Of a stretch of 61,894 bases of DNA, positions 18,605 through 26,589 are shown piece after piece (position 1 is the stretch's first letter; every line of letters begins with the position of its first letter). Origin of the DNA: Bacteroidota bacterium (GTDB lineage Bacteria; Bacteroidota; Bacteroidia; AKYH767-A; OLB10); the NCBI GenBank assembly GCA_029547265.1, contig JAKPPP010000190.1:1-61894 (forward strand). The letters run 5' to 3'. The notes beneath the pieces are model-generated. The model was not told the origin of the DNA and made no database searches. It worked only from the letters and a program-made list of their open reading frames with translations. A program made the translations under genes and the position numbers.

Positions 18605-21600
18605 TTACGCCAATGTACGTTTTACCGCCACGTTTTCATATCCTTCAACCACGTCGCCTTCGCGAATATCGTTGAAGTTATTGATGTTCAATCCGCATTC
18701 CATTCCTGCTTGTACATCTTTCGCATCATCTTTGAATCGTTTCAAGGAAGCCAATTCGCCGCTATGTACTACGATACCGTCGCGAATTACGCGGATTTTC
18801 GTATTACGACTGATTTTTCCTTCGAGTACCATACAACCTGCAATTGTTCCCACTTTCGGTATTTTGAACACCTCACGCACTTGAACATTACAGATAATTT
18901 TCTCTTCGAATTCAGGAGCCAACATACCTTCCATCGCTGCTTTCACTTCGTTGATTGCATCGTAGATGATAGAGTAAAGTCGGATATCGATTTGTTCGTT
19001 TTCAGCTAGCTTACGCGCACTTACCGAAGGACGCACCTGGAATCCGATAATGATTGCATTTGATGCAGAAGCAAGGTTCACATCCGATTCGGAAATTTGA
19101 CCTACTCCTTTCATAATTACATTCACCTGAATTTCTTGGTTCGACAACTTCAACAATGAATCTGCCAATGCCTCAACTGAACCATCCACGTCACCTTTCA
19201 CAATTACGTTCAACTCTTTGAAGTTACCGACAGCCAAACGACGACCGATTTCATCTAACGTAATATGTTTATGGGTACGTATTCCTTGTTCACGTTGTAA
19301 TTGTAAACGTTTGTTAGCGATTTCACGTGCTTCACGTTCATCTTCCATCACGTTGAATTGATCACCTGCTTGAGGTGCACCACTCATACCGAGAATCATT
19401 GCCGGTGCCGAAGGACCAGCTTCAGTGATACGTGCTCCGCGCTCGTTAAACATCGCTTTTACACGACCGCTATAACATCCTGCAAGAACTACATCACCAA
19501 TTTTCAATGTTCCGTTTTGAACAAGGATCGTTGTTACATAACCACGACCTTTATCGAGTGACGATTCAATTACGGTACCTTTTGCAAGGCGTTCCGGATT
19601 CGCTTTTAAGTCTAGTAATTCAGCTTCTAATAAAACGCGATCTAATAATTTATCTACGTTCAATCCTTTCTTCGCTGAAATATCCTGACTCTGATATTTA
19701 CCACCCCAATCTTCCACGAGTAAATTCATAGCAGCAAGTTGCTCCTTAATTTTCTCAGGGTTCGCATCAGGTTTATCAATTTTATTAATTGCAAAAACGA
19801 TAGGTACTCCTGCTGCTTGCGCGTGATTAATTGCTTCACGTGTTTGCGGCATCACGCTATCATCAGCAGATACTACGATGATGGCAACGTCAGTCACTTT
19901 CGCTCCACGTGCACGCATCGCGGTAAACGCCTCGTGACCCGGAGTATCGAGGAAGGTAATTTTTCTTCCGTCTTCTAACTTCACTTCATAAGCTCCGATA
20001 TGCTGCGTGATACCTCCGGCTTCACCGGCGATAACGTTTGCTTTACGGATATAATCGAGTAACGATGTTTTACCATGATCGACGTGACCCATTACGGTAA
20101 CGATCGGTGCACGAGATGTTAAATCATTCGGATCGTCAACATCATCAGAGATTGCCTCTTGCACGTCGGCCGATACGAATTCAACTGTATAACCGAACTC
20201 TTCTGCTACTACCGAAATAGTTTCAGCATCGAGACGTTGATTGATCGAAACGAACAATCCTAAACTCATACAAGTAGCGATGATCTGATTCACCTGCACG
20301 TTCATCATTTTCGCTAACTCATTCGCCGAAACGAATTCTGTTACCTTAATGATTTTCTCTGCCGATTGATCATCCATTTGCTCCTGGCGCTTCGCGTGAA
20401 GATCACGTTTCTCTTTACGGAACTTAGAAGCCTTCGACTTACCTGTTCCGCTCAGACGAGCGAGAGTTGCTTTGATTTGATCTTGAATTTCCTTTTCAGT
20501 AGGTTCTACTTTAGGACCTTGGTTAGGGCCTCCCGGACGGCGATTGCCTCCCGGTCCTCCCGGACCACGATTAGGACCTCCCGGACCACGGTTAGGACCA
20601 CCTTGTCCCGGACCGCGATTAGGGCCTCCCGGACCACGGTTAGGACCACCTTGACCAGGACCACGGTTTTGACCACCTTGTCCAGGACCACGATTTTGTC
20701 CGCCTTGACCCTGACCTTGACCAGGACCACGGTTTTGACCACCTTGGTTATTTCCGCCTTGTGGATTTCCACCCGGCTTATCTTTACGTTTACGTTTACG
20801 CTGACCGCCTTCAAAATCAGAAGAAGAAGCGACAGGCTTTTTCTTAGGAGGATCGACAGGTAATTGAATTTTACCGATTATATTCGGACCGCTTAATTTA
20901 TCTACGCGGATACCGATATGTTCAGGACCTGACGGTGCTGCATCGGCAGGCGGCGGTGTTGGAGGAGGAACATCATCACTCTTAGGCTTCTCAGCCACAG
21001 GAGCGGCAGGTTTCTCAACCACAGGAGCTTTCTTCTCTTCAGCTTTAGGAGCAGCAGGTGCCGGTTTTTCGGCAACAGGCTCGGCAGGCTTAGCTTTCGG
21101 CTCTTCCGGTTTAGCTTTAGGAGCAGCAGGTTTTTCTGCTACCGGCTCAACAGGCGCAGCCTTTGGAGCTTCGTCTTCAGCCTTCTTCGCTTTCGCTACA
21201 GGCTTTTTAGGAGCAGGGACTTCCTCAACGGCAGGTGCCGAAGGAGCAGCAGCTACCGGAGTTTCTGCCACAGGAGCAGCAGGCTCAACAGCAGGAGTTT
21301 CCTCCTTCTTTTTACCTTTCTTCTTACCTGCGTCAAGATCTATTTTTCCGAGAATCTTCGGAGATTCAACACCGGCCTTAGCCTTGATAACTTCAGGCTC
21401 TTCCGGTTTCTCTTCTACTTTTTTAGCTTTTGCAGCCGGTTTCTTCTCCACAGGAGCTGATGCTGACATCTTAATCTCATCGAGACTTTTCTTCAGCGAA
21501 TCATCATTATCCTGATCGGCGTCCACCTTCTTAACTTCCCCCTGACCCGGCTTAGCTTCAATCACGATATTATCGCGCTTCAATTTCTCACGGGTTACTT

Positions 21601-21796
21601 CTTGAGCATCTAGTTTCGCCAGACGATCCGGTTGATATTTATCTTGTAAAAGGGAATAGATTTCCTGCGAAACCTTAGCGTTCGGGTTGCTGTCAACCTT
21701 CACACCTTTCGATTCGAGGAATTCTACCACGTGAGTAAGTCCCACGTTGAACTCTTTGGCTACCTTACTCAGGCGTATCGCTTTGTCTTCTGCCAT
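18605..21796 (-). CDS. infB: translation initiation factor IF-2
   Basis: A 1063-residue GTPase that delivers initiator tRNA to the 30S subunit. The N-terminal IF2-N fold ([15 protein letters not shown]) is followed by a very long Lys/Ala/Pro/Glu-rich linker (about 70-340), a Gly/Pro/Arg/Gln repeat tract (342-429), and a second IF2-N motif ([12 protein letters not shown]). The G domain has G1 GHVDHGKT at 570-577, DTPGHEAF at 617-624 and NKID at 671-674. Domains II, III and IV follow, ending in [10 protein letters not shown]. It is longer than the E. coli protein (890) owing to the linker. The gene is 123 nt downstream of nusA in the conserved rimP-nusA-infB order, with no promoter-like box in the gap. 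Confidence 0.98.
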   Translation of the reverse strand: MAEDKAIRLSKVAKEFNVGLTHVVEFLESKGVKVDSNPNAKVSQEIYSLLQDKYQPDRLAKLDAQEVTREKLKRDNIVIEAKPGQGEVKKVDADQDNDDSLKKSLDEIKMSASAPVEKKPAAKAKKVEEKPEEPEVIKAKAGVESPKILGKIDLDAGKKKGKKKEETPAVEPAAPVAETPVAAAPSAPAVEEVPAPKKPVAKAKKAEDEAPKAAPVEPVAEKPAAPKAKPEEPKAKPAEPVAEKPAPAAPKAEEKKAPVVEKPAAPVAEKPKSDDVPPPTPPPADAAPSGPEHIGIRVDKLSGPNIIGKIQLPVDPPKKKPVASSSDFEGGQRKRKRKDKPGGNPQGGNNQGGQNRGPGQGQGQGGQNRGPGQGGQNRGPGQGGPNRGPGGPNRGPGQGGPNRGPGGPNRGPGGPGGNRRPGGPNQGPKVEPTEKEIQDQIKATLARLSGTGKSKASKFRKEKRDLHAKRQEQMDDQSAEKIIKVTEFVSANELAKMMNVQVNQIIATCMSLGLFVSINQRLDAETISVVAEEFGYTVEFVSADVQEAISDDVDDPNDLTSRAPIVTVMGHVDHGKTSLLDYIRKANVIAGEAGGITQHIGAYEVKLEDGRKITFLDTPGHEAFTAMRARGAKVTDVAIIVVSADDSVMPQTREAINHAQAAGVPIVFAINKIDKPDANPEKIKEQLAAMNLLVEDWGGKYQSQDISAKKGLNVDKLLDRVLLEAELLDLKANPERLAKGTVIESSLDKGRGYVTTILVQNGTLKIGDVVLAGCYSGRVKAMFNERGARITEAGPSAPAMILGMSGAPQAGDQFNVMEDEREAREIANKRLQLQREQGIRTHKHITLDEIGRRLAVGNFKELNVIVKGDVDGSVEALADSLLKLSNQEIQVNVIMKGVGQISESDVNLASASNAIIIGFQVRPSVSARKLAENEQIDIRLYSIIYDAINEVKAAMEGMLAPEFEEKIICNVQVREVFKIPKVGTIAGCMVLEGKISRNTKIRVIRDGIVVHSGELASLKRFKDDAKDVQAGMECGLNINNFNDIREGDVVEGYENVAVKRTLA
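20510..20773 (-). repeat. tandem GPGQGG/GPNR coding repeat in IF-2 linker
   Basis: Encodes residues 342-429 of IF-2: imperfect units of 7-9 residues based on G-P-G-Q-G-G-P/Q-N-R. The tract carries no acidic residue and about one Arg per unit, like an RGG-type RNA-binding tail. Opposite-strand ORFs over this tract are shadows. Confidence 0.85.
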
Positions 21797-21919
21797 TCGT
21801 GTTCTGTTCAGTTCTTTAATTTAGATCGACTATGGAATTACAGTCGTTCGGGGTTGTCCGTATCTTTTACATCTTTCCGGAACGATGGGTATTAATATTC
21901 AATATATAGCGTTTAGCTA

Positions 21920-23155
21920 TTATTCAAACTCTGAGCTCAAGATGCGCACTACCTCACGAATTGTTTCTTCTTCAAGGTCGGTACGGCTTACTAATTCTTC
22001 AACAGGAATTGCTAATACGCTCTTCGCAGTATCGCAACCTATTGCTTTCAACTCATCGATGATCCATGAATCGATTTCATCGCTGAATTCTTCCAAATCA
22101 ACATCTTCCTCTTCGTCTTCGCTATCGCGATAAACATCGATTTCGTAGCCCGATAAACGTCCTGCTAATTTGATATTATGTCCACCCTTACCGATTGCCA
22201 ACGACACTTGATCAGGCTTCATGTAAACTGCTGCGCGACGGTTTTCGTCGTCGAGTTTAATAGAAGTGATTTTCGCCGGGCTCAAGGCACGAGTAATATA
22301 TAATTGGATATTGTTGGTGTAATTGATAACGTCGATATTCTCGTTACGTAACTCACGAACGATACCGTGGATACGAGAACCTTTCATCCCAACGCAAGCT
22401 CCTACAGGATCGATACGATCGTCGTAAGACTCAACAGCAACCTTAGCACGCTCACCCGGTTCACGAACAATATTTTTGATCGTAATTAAACCATCGAATA
22501 CTTCGGGAACTTCTTGCTCGAATAAACGCTCAAGGAATACAGGAGAAGTACGTGATAAGATAATTTTAGGATTACTATTTACCATTTCAACACGTTGGAT
22601 TACCGAACGAACGGCATCTCCTTTCTTGAAGAAATCAGCAGGAATAGTTTCGTTTTTAGGAAGTACTAATTCATTTCCTTCGTCATCGAGAACAAGGATT
22701 TCCTTCTTCCAGATTTGATACACTTCACCGGTAAGAATTTCGCCTACACGATCTTTGTATTTACGATAGATACCGTCTTTCTCTAATTCACTGATGCGTG
22801 ATACCAGATTTTGGCGTAATGCCAATACTGAACGACGACCGAAATCTTCAAGTTTAACAGACTCAGTTAAATCCTCGCCTACTTCGAAGTCAGGTTCAAT
22901 TTTAATGGCTTCCGAGTACGCGATCTGCGTCACAGGATCTTCCACCATACCGTCTTCAACGATAACACGATTACGGTATAATTCAAGGTCACCCTTGTCA
23001 ATGTTGATAATCACGTCGAAGTTATCGGCAGTACCATAGCGCTTGCGTAACATACCACGAATCACATCTTCTAAGATGCTCATCATTGTTGCGCGGTCAA
23101 TGTTTTTTACCTCTTTAAACTCCGAGAAGGATTCTATCAATACGTGATGGTCCAT
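21920..23155 (-). CDS. nusA: transcription termination/antitermination factor NusA
   Basis: A 411-residue RNA polymerase-associated factor controlling pausing, termination and antitermination. An N-terminal polymerase-binding domain (SFSEFKEVKNIDRATMMSILED) is followed by an S1 domain (VGEILTGEVYQIWKKEILV) and two KH domains, the first with GACVGMKGSRIHGIVREL and the second with LAIGKGGHNIKLAGRLSGYEI. After an acidic stretch comes one C-terminal helical repeat (IPVEELVSRTDLEEETI). Length is as usual for Bacteroidota NusA, which lack the second acidic repeat of E. coli. It lies 7 nt after rimP and is co-transcribed. Confidence 0.97.
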   Translation of the reverse strand: MDHHVLIESFSEFKEVKNIDRATMMSILEDVIRGMLRKRYGTADNFDVIINIDKGDLELYRNRVIVEDGMVEDPVTQIAYSEAIKIEPDFEVGEDLTESVKLEDFGRRSVLALRQNLVSRISELEKDGIYRKYKDRVGEILTGEVYQIWKKEILVLDDEGNELVLPKNETIPADFFKKGDAVRSVIQRVEMVNSNPKIILSRTSPVFLERLFEQEVPEVFDGLITIKNIVREPGERAKVAVESYDDRIDPVGACVGMKGSRIHGIVRELRNENIDVINYTNNIQLYITRALSPAKITSIKLDDENRRAAVYMKPDQVSLAIGKGGHNIKLAGRLSGYEIDVYRDSEDEEEDVDLEEFSDEIDSWIIDELKAIGCDTAKSVLAIPVEELVSRTDLEEETIREVVRILSSEFE

Positions 23156-23162
23156 TTCTACT

Positions 23163-23633
23163 CTATTTAAATTTGAAGTTAATTACAAGTTTTGCTTCGC
23201 GAATCTCACCAAAGGTTAATTGGTGGGTAACTTCGCTGATTATTTTCTTTTTGTTTTCTTTTCTGGAAGTAGTTTCTTTCAGCTGAATGCCGTTGCCATC
23301 GGCGCTTTCAAGAATTCCTTTGATCTCACGGCCTTCGGTAGTAACCACCTTAAGCTCTCTTCCCAAGCGACGCAAATACTGCTGCGGCACCATTAACGGA
23401 CTGTCCATACCCGGACTTCCCACTTCTACTTCATGTGTTTCGAGGAAACCGGAAGGCTCCAACTGATCGATAATAAAGCGACTTAAAGAAGTACACTCTT
23501 CCAAGGTAATTCCCGTGGGCTTATCTATTGAAACACCTAATCTATTGACAGACAGTTTAATATCGACCAGAAACTGATCCGTTCCCGCGATATGCTCCTG
23601 CACTAACTCTTGTATTTTAGCCTTATCAATCAT
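23163..23633 (-). CDS. rimP: ribosome maturation factor RimP
   Basis: A 156-residue protein required for 30S subunit maturation. It has the RimP N-domain (VDIKLSVNRLGVSIDKPTGITLEECTSLSR) and the motif VEVGSPGMDSPL, which corresponds to the family VSSPGxDRPL. The basic stretch KEN-KKK (SRKENKKKII) lies in the C-domain. The frame is open further upstream to 23822, but ATG 23633 is chosen because the family starts at this point (MIDKAKIQELV), and because the promoter box and leader hairpin fall inside the longer version. It is the first gene of rimP-nusA-infB. Confidence 0.93.
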   Translation of the reverse strand: MIDKAKIQELVQEHIAGTDQFLVDIKLSVNRLGVSIDKPTGITLEECTSLSRFIIDQLEPSGFLETHEVEVGSPGMDSPLMVPQQYLRRLGRELKVVTTEGREIKGILESADGNGIQLKETTSRKENKKKIISEVTHQLTFGEIREAKLVINFKFK

Positions 23634-23645
23634 ATTTTTAAGCAA

Positions 23646-23668
23646 AGAGGGGACTGTGGGTCCCCTCT
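23646..23668 (-). promoter_or_regulatory. leader hairpin before rimP
   Basis: A perfect 9-bp stem (AGAGGGGAC with GTCCCCTCT) around a 5-nt loop, in the predicted 5' leader, 12 nt upstream of the rimP ATG. On the transcript it is followed by TTTGCTT, only a weak T-tract. It could be an attenuator, a binding site for a regulator, or an mRNA 5' stabiliser. Structure is seen; function is inference. Confidence 0.5.
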
Positions 23669-23688
23669 CGATCTTAGTATTCTCACTG

Positions 23689-23696
23689 CAAATATA
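23689..23696 (-). promoter_or_regulatory. probable -7 element of rimP-nusA-infB
   Basis: TATATTTG on the minus strand, exact match to TAnnTTTG. It predicts a leader of roughly 50 nt that contains the hairpin at 23646-23668. Confidence 0.5.
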
Positions 23697-23903
23697 CGTT
23701 TTATTTTCTTCCATATTGAAAAGTATTGAATTATGATTCTTATTAGTGCCTGATTTATCGCAGGATAGCACTTTCATGGGGGTTTCATAGCATATTTGTA
23801 ACTTCGCGGCCTTATGTTTCATCCCGGGTTACCCGACAAAATCGTTAATATTTCTTCCATTCTGTTATCAAAAATGATTAACAGGGGGAAGGATTTGCGG
23901 ACA

Positions 23904-24851
23904 ATGGATTTTTCGAATATCCTTTGTATCCGACAGGATGAAATCGGCGATATGTGTTATTCCCTCCACATATTCAAGCTGTTACGTGAACGATATCCTT
24001 TAGCAAAAATTACGGTTTTATGTAAACCTGCAGCTTCAGGCATCATCAAAAACGACCCAAATATTAACTTAATTGTTACCGATGTTAAGCAGCTGAAGGG
24101 CAAATTCGACCTTACGGTGGACTTACGAGGACGCTGGACCGGTGTTTTATATTCTTTGTTTCATCCTTCAAAAGTTCGTTTGGAACGTGGTTCGGTGCGA
24201 TTAAAAAATAAATTGGCAAAAGGTCAACCTCACGAAGCCGTTACCAATTTCGAGATCATTCAGCCCTTGTTGAGGAATCCTGATATGAAGATGCCTCTTC
24301 CCGTTATCACTTCTTCTCAAGATGAAATTGCAGCTGCAGAGAAATTCATTTCAGACAACGGATTAAAGCGTTTTGCCATCATGCATACGCAAGTAAAACG
24401 AGAACTTCGTCAGTGGCCGGGAGAGCGATTTGCAGCAACAGCAGCTTTATTGAAAAATGAATACGGATTAGATATCGTTTTCTGCGGAGATAAAACAGAA
24501 GTCGAAGGAATCACTTCGATTCAAAAACAAATCGCTTTCCCTACTTACTCCGTAGCAGGAGTCTTAAACTTAGGGGCATTCGCAGCATTATCGCGTAAAG
24601 CAACTTTCTTTATCGGCAACGACAGTTCTCCATTGCATATAGCTACTTTAAGCGGTGTTCCTTCATTAGGATTATTTGGTCCGGGACAATCGGATACTTT
24701 CTTCCCTATCACTGAAAATTCGGGTTATTTACATCATTTATTGCCTTGCAATCCTTGTCACCAAATCAAATGCGTACATCCCGACAATCCATGTATCAAA
24801 CGCATCACGATTGAAGAAGTGAAAGAGAAAATCGCTACTTTACTAGTATAG
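23904..24851 (+). CDS. glycosyltransferase family 9 (heptosyltransferase-like)
   Basis: A 315-residue GT-B glycosyltransferase. The N-terminus MDFSNILCIRQDEIGDMCYSL matches the family start in which a conserved Asp/Glu-Ile-Gly-Asp loop ends the first strand. The C-terminal nucleotide-sugar site is seen in FIGNDSSPLHIATLSGVPSLGLFGP. A Cys-rich tail (LPCNPCHQIKCVHP...C) is also seen in many GT9 proteins and may bind metal. It probably transfers a sugar in lipopolysaccharide core assembly at the inner membrane. The frame is open to ATGs at 23814 and 23874; the third ATG is chosen because the fold starts there. It diverges from rimP. Confidence 0.85.
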   Translation: MDFSNILCIRQDEIGDMCYSLHIFKLLRERYPLAKITVLCKPAASGIIKNDPNINLIVTDVKQLKGKFDLTVDLRGRWTGVLYSLFHPSKVRLERGSVRLKNKLAKGQPHEAVTNFEIIQPLLRNPDMKMPLPVITSSQDEIAAAEKFISDNGLKRFAIMHTQVKRELRQWPGERFAATAALLKNEYGLDIVFCGDKTEVEGITSIQKQIAFPTYSVAGVLNLGAFAALSRKATFFIGNDSSPLHIATLSGVPSLGLFGPGQSDTFFPITENSGYLHHLLPCNPCHQIKCVHPDNPCIKRITIEEVKEKIATLLV

Positions 24852-24923
24852 ATTTACAAGTATAATTTCTTACCCGTGTAGACGCGGTGAATAGTACTAT
24901 TCTCTTAAAATCGAATAAAATAA

Positions 24924-25583
24924 TTATGCGTTGGGATTCTCTTCTGACGGAGTGATTTCAGAAGTAATAACTTCTTCTTCTTTATGATCGTGGGTATGTC
25001 CGAAAACTCGCTTTTGAAACACGATCATTAATATCACACCCATTGAGATACTAGCATCCGCCACGTTAAACACGGGACGAAAAAACAAGAATTCATCGCC
25101 ACCCCATAATGGGAACCACTCAGGATATTGTCCTTGTAATACGGGGAAGTAAAACATATCTACCACTTTTCCATGCAGCAAAGAAGAATAGCCTCCATTA
25201 GCAGGCAAGAATGATGCTAATTGGAAGTCGCTTCCACTAAACCAAACACCATAGAAAGTACTATCAATAATATTCCCTGCAGCACCGGCGATAACCATTG
25301 CGATACAAGTAATATAAAACGAATTCGCTTTTTCTTTTACCAGCTGAGTGAGGTACCAAAAGATTCCCGCAACAAAGAAAATTCTGAAAATACTTAGCGC
25401 TAGTTTTCCATAGGCTCCTCCGAATTCCATTCCGAAAGCCATTCCGTTATTCTCGGTAAAATGAATGATAGCCCAGTCGGCGAAACGGAATTCCTGACCG
25501 AGGTACATATGAGTCTTTACCCAGAATTTTACTGCCTGATCAATTAATAAAATCAGGAATATTAACAGCAGTGGACGTTTCAA
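24924..25583 (-). CDS. lspA: lipoprotein signal peptidase LspA (signal peptidase II)
   Basis: A 219-residue inner-membrane aspartyl protease that cleaves the signal peptide of prolipoproteins before the lipidated Cys. Four membrane segments are seen, with the catalytic aspartates in GNIIDS and FNVADASIS. A longer periplasmic insertion between them (FLPANGGYSSLL to FFRPVFN) is usual in Bacteroidota. The start is unusual. No ATG precedes residue THMYLG. The frame is open to a TTG at 25628, but that codon lies inside the terminator of the preceding gene; the TTG at 25583 gives MKRPLLLIFLILLIDQ, the family N-terminus. The His/Glu-rich tail (HTHDHKEEE) is extra. It follows ileS and a DksA-like gene, a common Bacteroidota order. 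Confidence 0.9.
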   Translation of the reverse strand: MKRPLLLIFLILLIDQAVKFWVKTHMYLGQEFRFADWAIIHFTENNGMAFGMEFGGAYGKLALSIFRIFFVAGIFWYLTQLVKEKANSFYITCIAMVIAGAAGNIIDSTFYGVWFSGSDFQLASFLPANGGYSSLLHGKVVDMFYFPVLQGQYPEWFPLWGGDEFLFFRPVFNVADASISMGVILMIVFQKRVFGHTHDHKEEEVITSEITPSEENPNA

Positions 25584-25617
25584 TTGAAATGGATAGGTTA
25601 AGAAATGGACTAGAATA

Positions 25618-25661
25618 TAAAAAAGCAACCTGCAATTTTCAAATCAGAACTTGCAGGTTAC
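25618..25661 (-). terminator. rho-independent terminator between the DksA-like gene and lspA
   Basis: AACCTGCAA pairs with TTGCAGGTT around a 15-nt loop and is followed on the minus strand by GC and six T. It lies 20-60 nt past the DksA-like stop and just before lspA, so lspA expression would rely on read-through or its own start site. Confidence 0.8.
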
Positions 25662-25680
25662 CTTTCTCAATAAAGAATTA

Positions 25681-26589
25681 TTAGTCTTTGTATTGTTGAA
25701 GTTTGGCTTCCATACTTTGAGTAGTATGAGGCACCGCACGTAAGCGTTCTTTTTGGATCAGCTTACCTGTTACGCGACAAATTCCGTATGTTTTATTTTC
25801 GATACGAACTAAAGCAGCTTCAAGTTGTTCAATAAATTTCTTCTGACGAGCAGCAAGATTTGCTGCTTCTTCTTTCGCTAAAGTATCAGAACCATCTTCA
25901 AGCATTTTAAAAGAAGCGCCTGTATCATCAGTTCCATTTTCGTTAGCATTTACGATTTGCGCTTGTAAATTAATTAACTCAGCGCGAGCATCTGTAAGTT
26001 TGTTTACGATCAGTTCTTTGAACTCTTTAAGTTCAGCGTCACTGTATCGAGTTTTATCATTCGGTGTATTCGAAGTCTTCTGCACGTTACTCATCGTTGG
26101 TTTTACTGGTATTGAATATTCTGGTTTTTTAAATAATGGTTTTTGCGCCTCCGGTTTTGGAGCAGGAGCTGCCGGTTTTACGGGCGCAGCTTTTTTCACC
26201 GCTACTGCTTTCACAGGAGCTTTAGGAGCAGGAGCCGCCTTTTTAACAGGGGCTGCTTTTTTCACAACTACTTTCTTGGCAGGTGCTGCTTTTTTCGCAG
26301 GTGCTGCTTTCACTGCCGCTTTCTTAACTACTACTTTCTTAGCAGCAGGTTTCTTAGCAACGGCTTTATTAGCCGAAGATTTTACGGGAGCTGCTTTTTT
26401 TGCAGGTGCTTTCTTAGCAGGCGCTTTTTTTGCTACTGCCTTTTTCGCCGGCGCTTTTTTAGCGGGTGCTTTTTTAGCAGGTGCTGCCTTCTTAACTACC
26501 TTTTTAGCTGCAGGTTTAGCCGCAACTTTTTTAGCTGCTTTTTTTGCCGTTGGTTTCTTCGACTTTGGAAGAGGTTTTTTAGTGGCCAT
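25681..26589 (-). CDS. TraR/DksA-family protein with long histone-H1-like Lys/Ala/Pro tail
   Basis: A 302-residue protein in two parts. Residues 1-150 are almost entirely Lys, Ala, Pro and Val in units such as KKAPAK and KKAAP, resembling histone H1 or bacterial AlgP-type tails, strongly basic and presumably disordered. Residues about 180-302 form a DksA-like coiled coil ([40 protein letters not shown]) and a degenerate zinc-finger region with a single Cys ([10 protein letters not shown]), so zinc is probably not bound. DksA relatives bind the RNA polymerase secondary channel; the tail suggests added nucleic-acid binding. An internal Met166 could give a short DksA-only form. The start overlaps the end of ileS by 11 nt. 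Confidence 0.85.
   Translation of the reverse strand: MATKKPLPKSKKPTAKKAAKKVAAKPAAKKVVKKAAPAKKAPAKKAPAKKAVAKKAPAKKAPAKKAAPVKSSANKAVAKKPAAKKVVVKKAAVKAAPAKKAAPAKKVVVKKAAPVKKAAPAPKAPVKAVAVKKAAPVKPAAPAPKPEAQKPLFKKPEYSIPVKPTMSNVQKTSNTPNDKTRYSDAELKEFKELIVNKLTDARAELINLQAQIVNANENGTDDTGASFKMLEDGSDTLAKEEAANLAARQKKFIEQLEAALVRIENKTYGICRVTGKLIQKERLRAVPHTTQSMEAKLQQYKD
26140..26589 (-). repeat. Lys/Ala/Pro-rich coding repeat (histone-H1-like tail)
   Basis: About 450 bp of low-complexity sequence made of GCTGCTTTTTTxGC-type units, encoding residues 1-150 of the DksA-like protein. The opposite strand is open in two frames over the tract but encodes only Ala/Phe- or Arg/Cys-rich nonsense. Confidence 0.85.

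Noticed and set aside
18395..19009. Plus-strand 204-codon ORF over the infB end
   Set aside because: Antisense to infB and spanning its terminator; no domain recognised.
20366..20863. Plus-strand 165-codon Thr/Arg-rich ORF
   Set aside because: Mirror of the IF-2 glycine-rich repeat.
23634..23822. Longer N-terminus for RimP starting at 23822
   Set aside because: The added 63 codons cover the promoter box and leader hairpin and have no similarity to the RimP fold.
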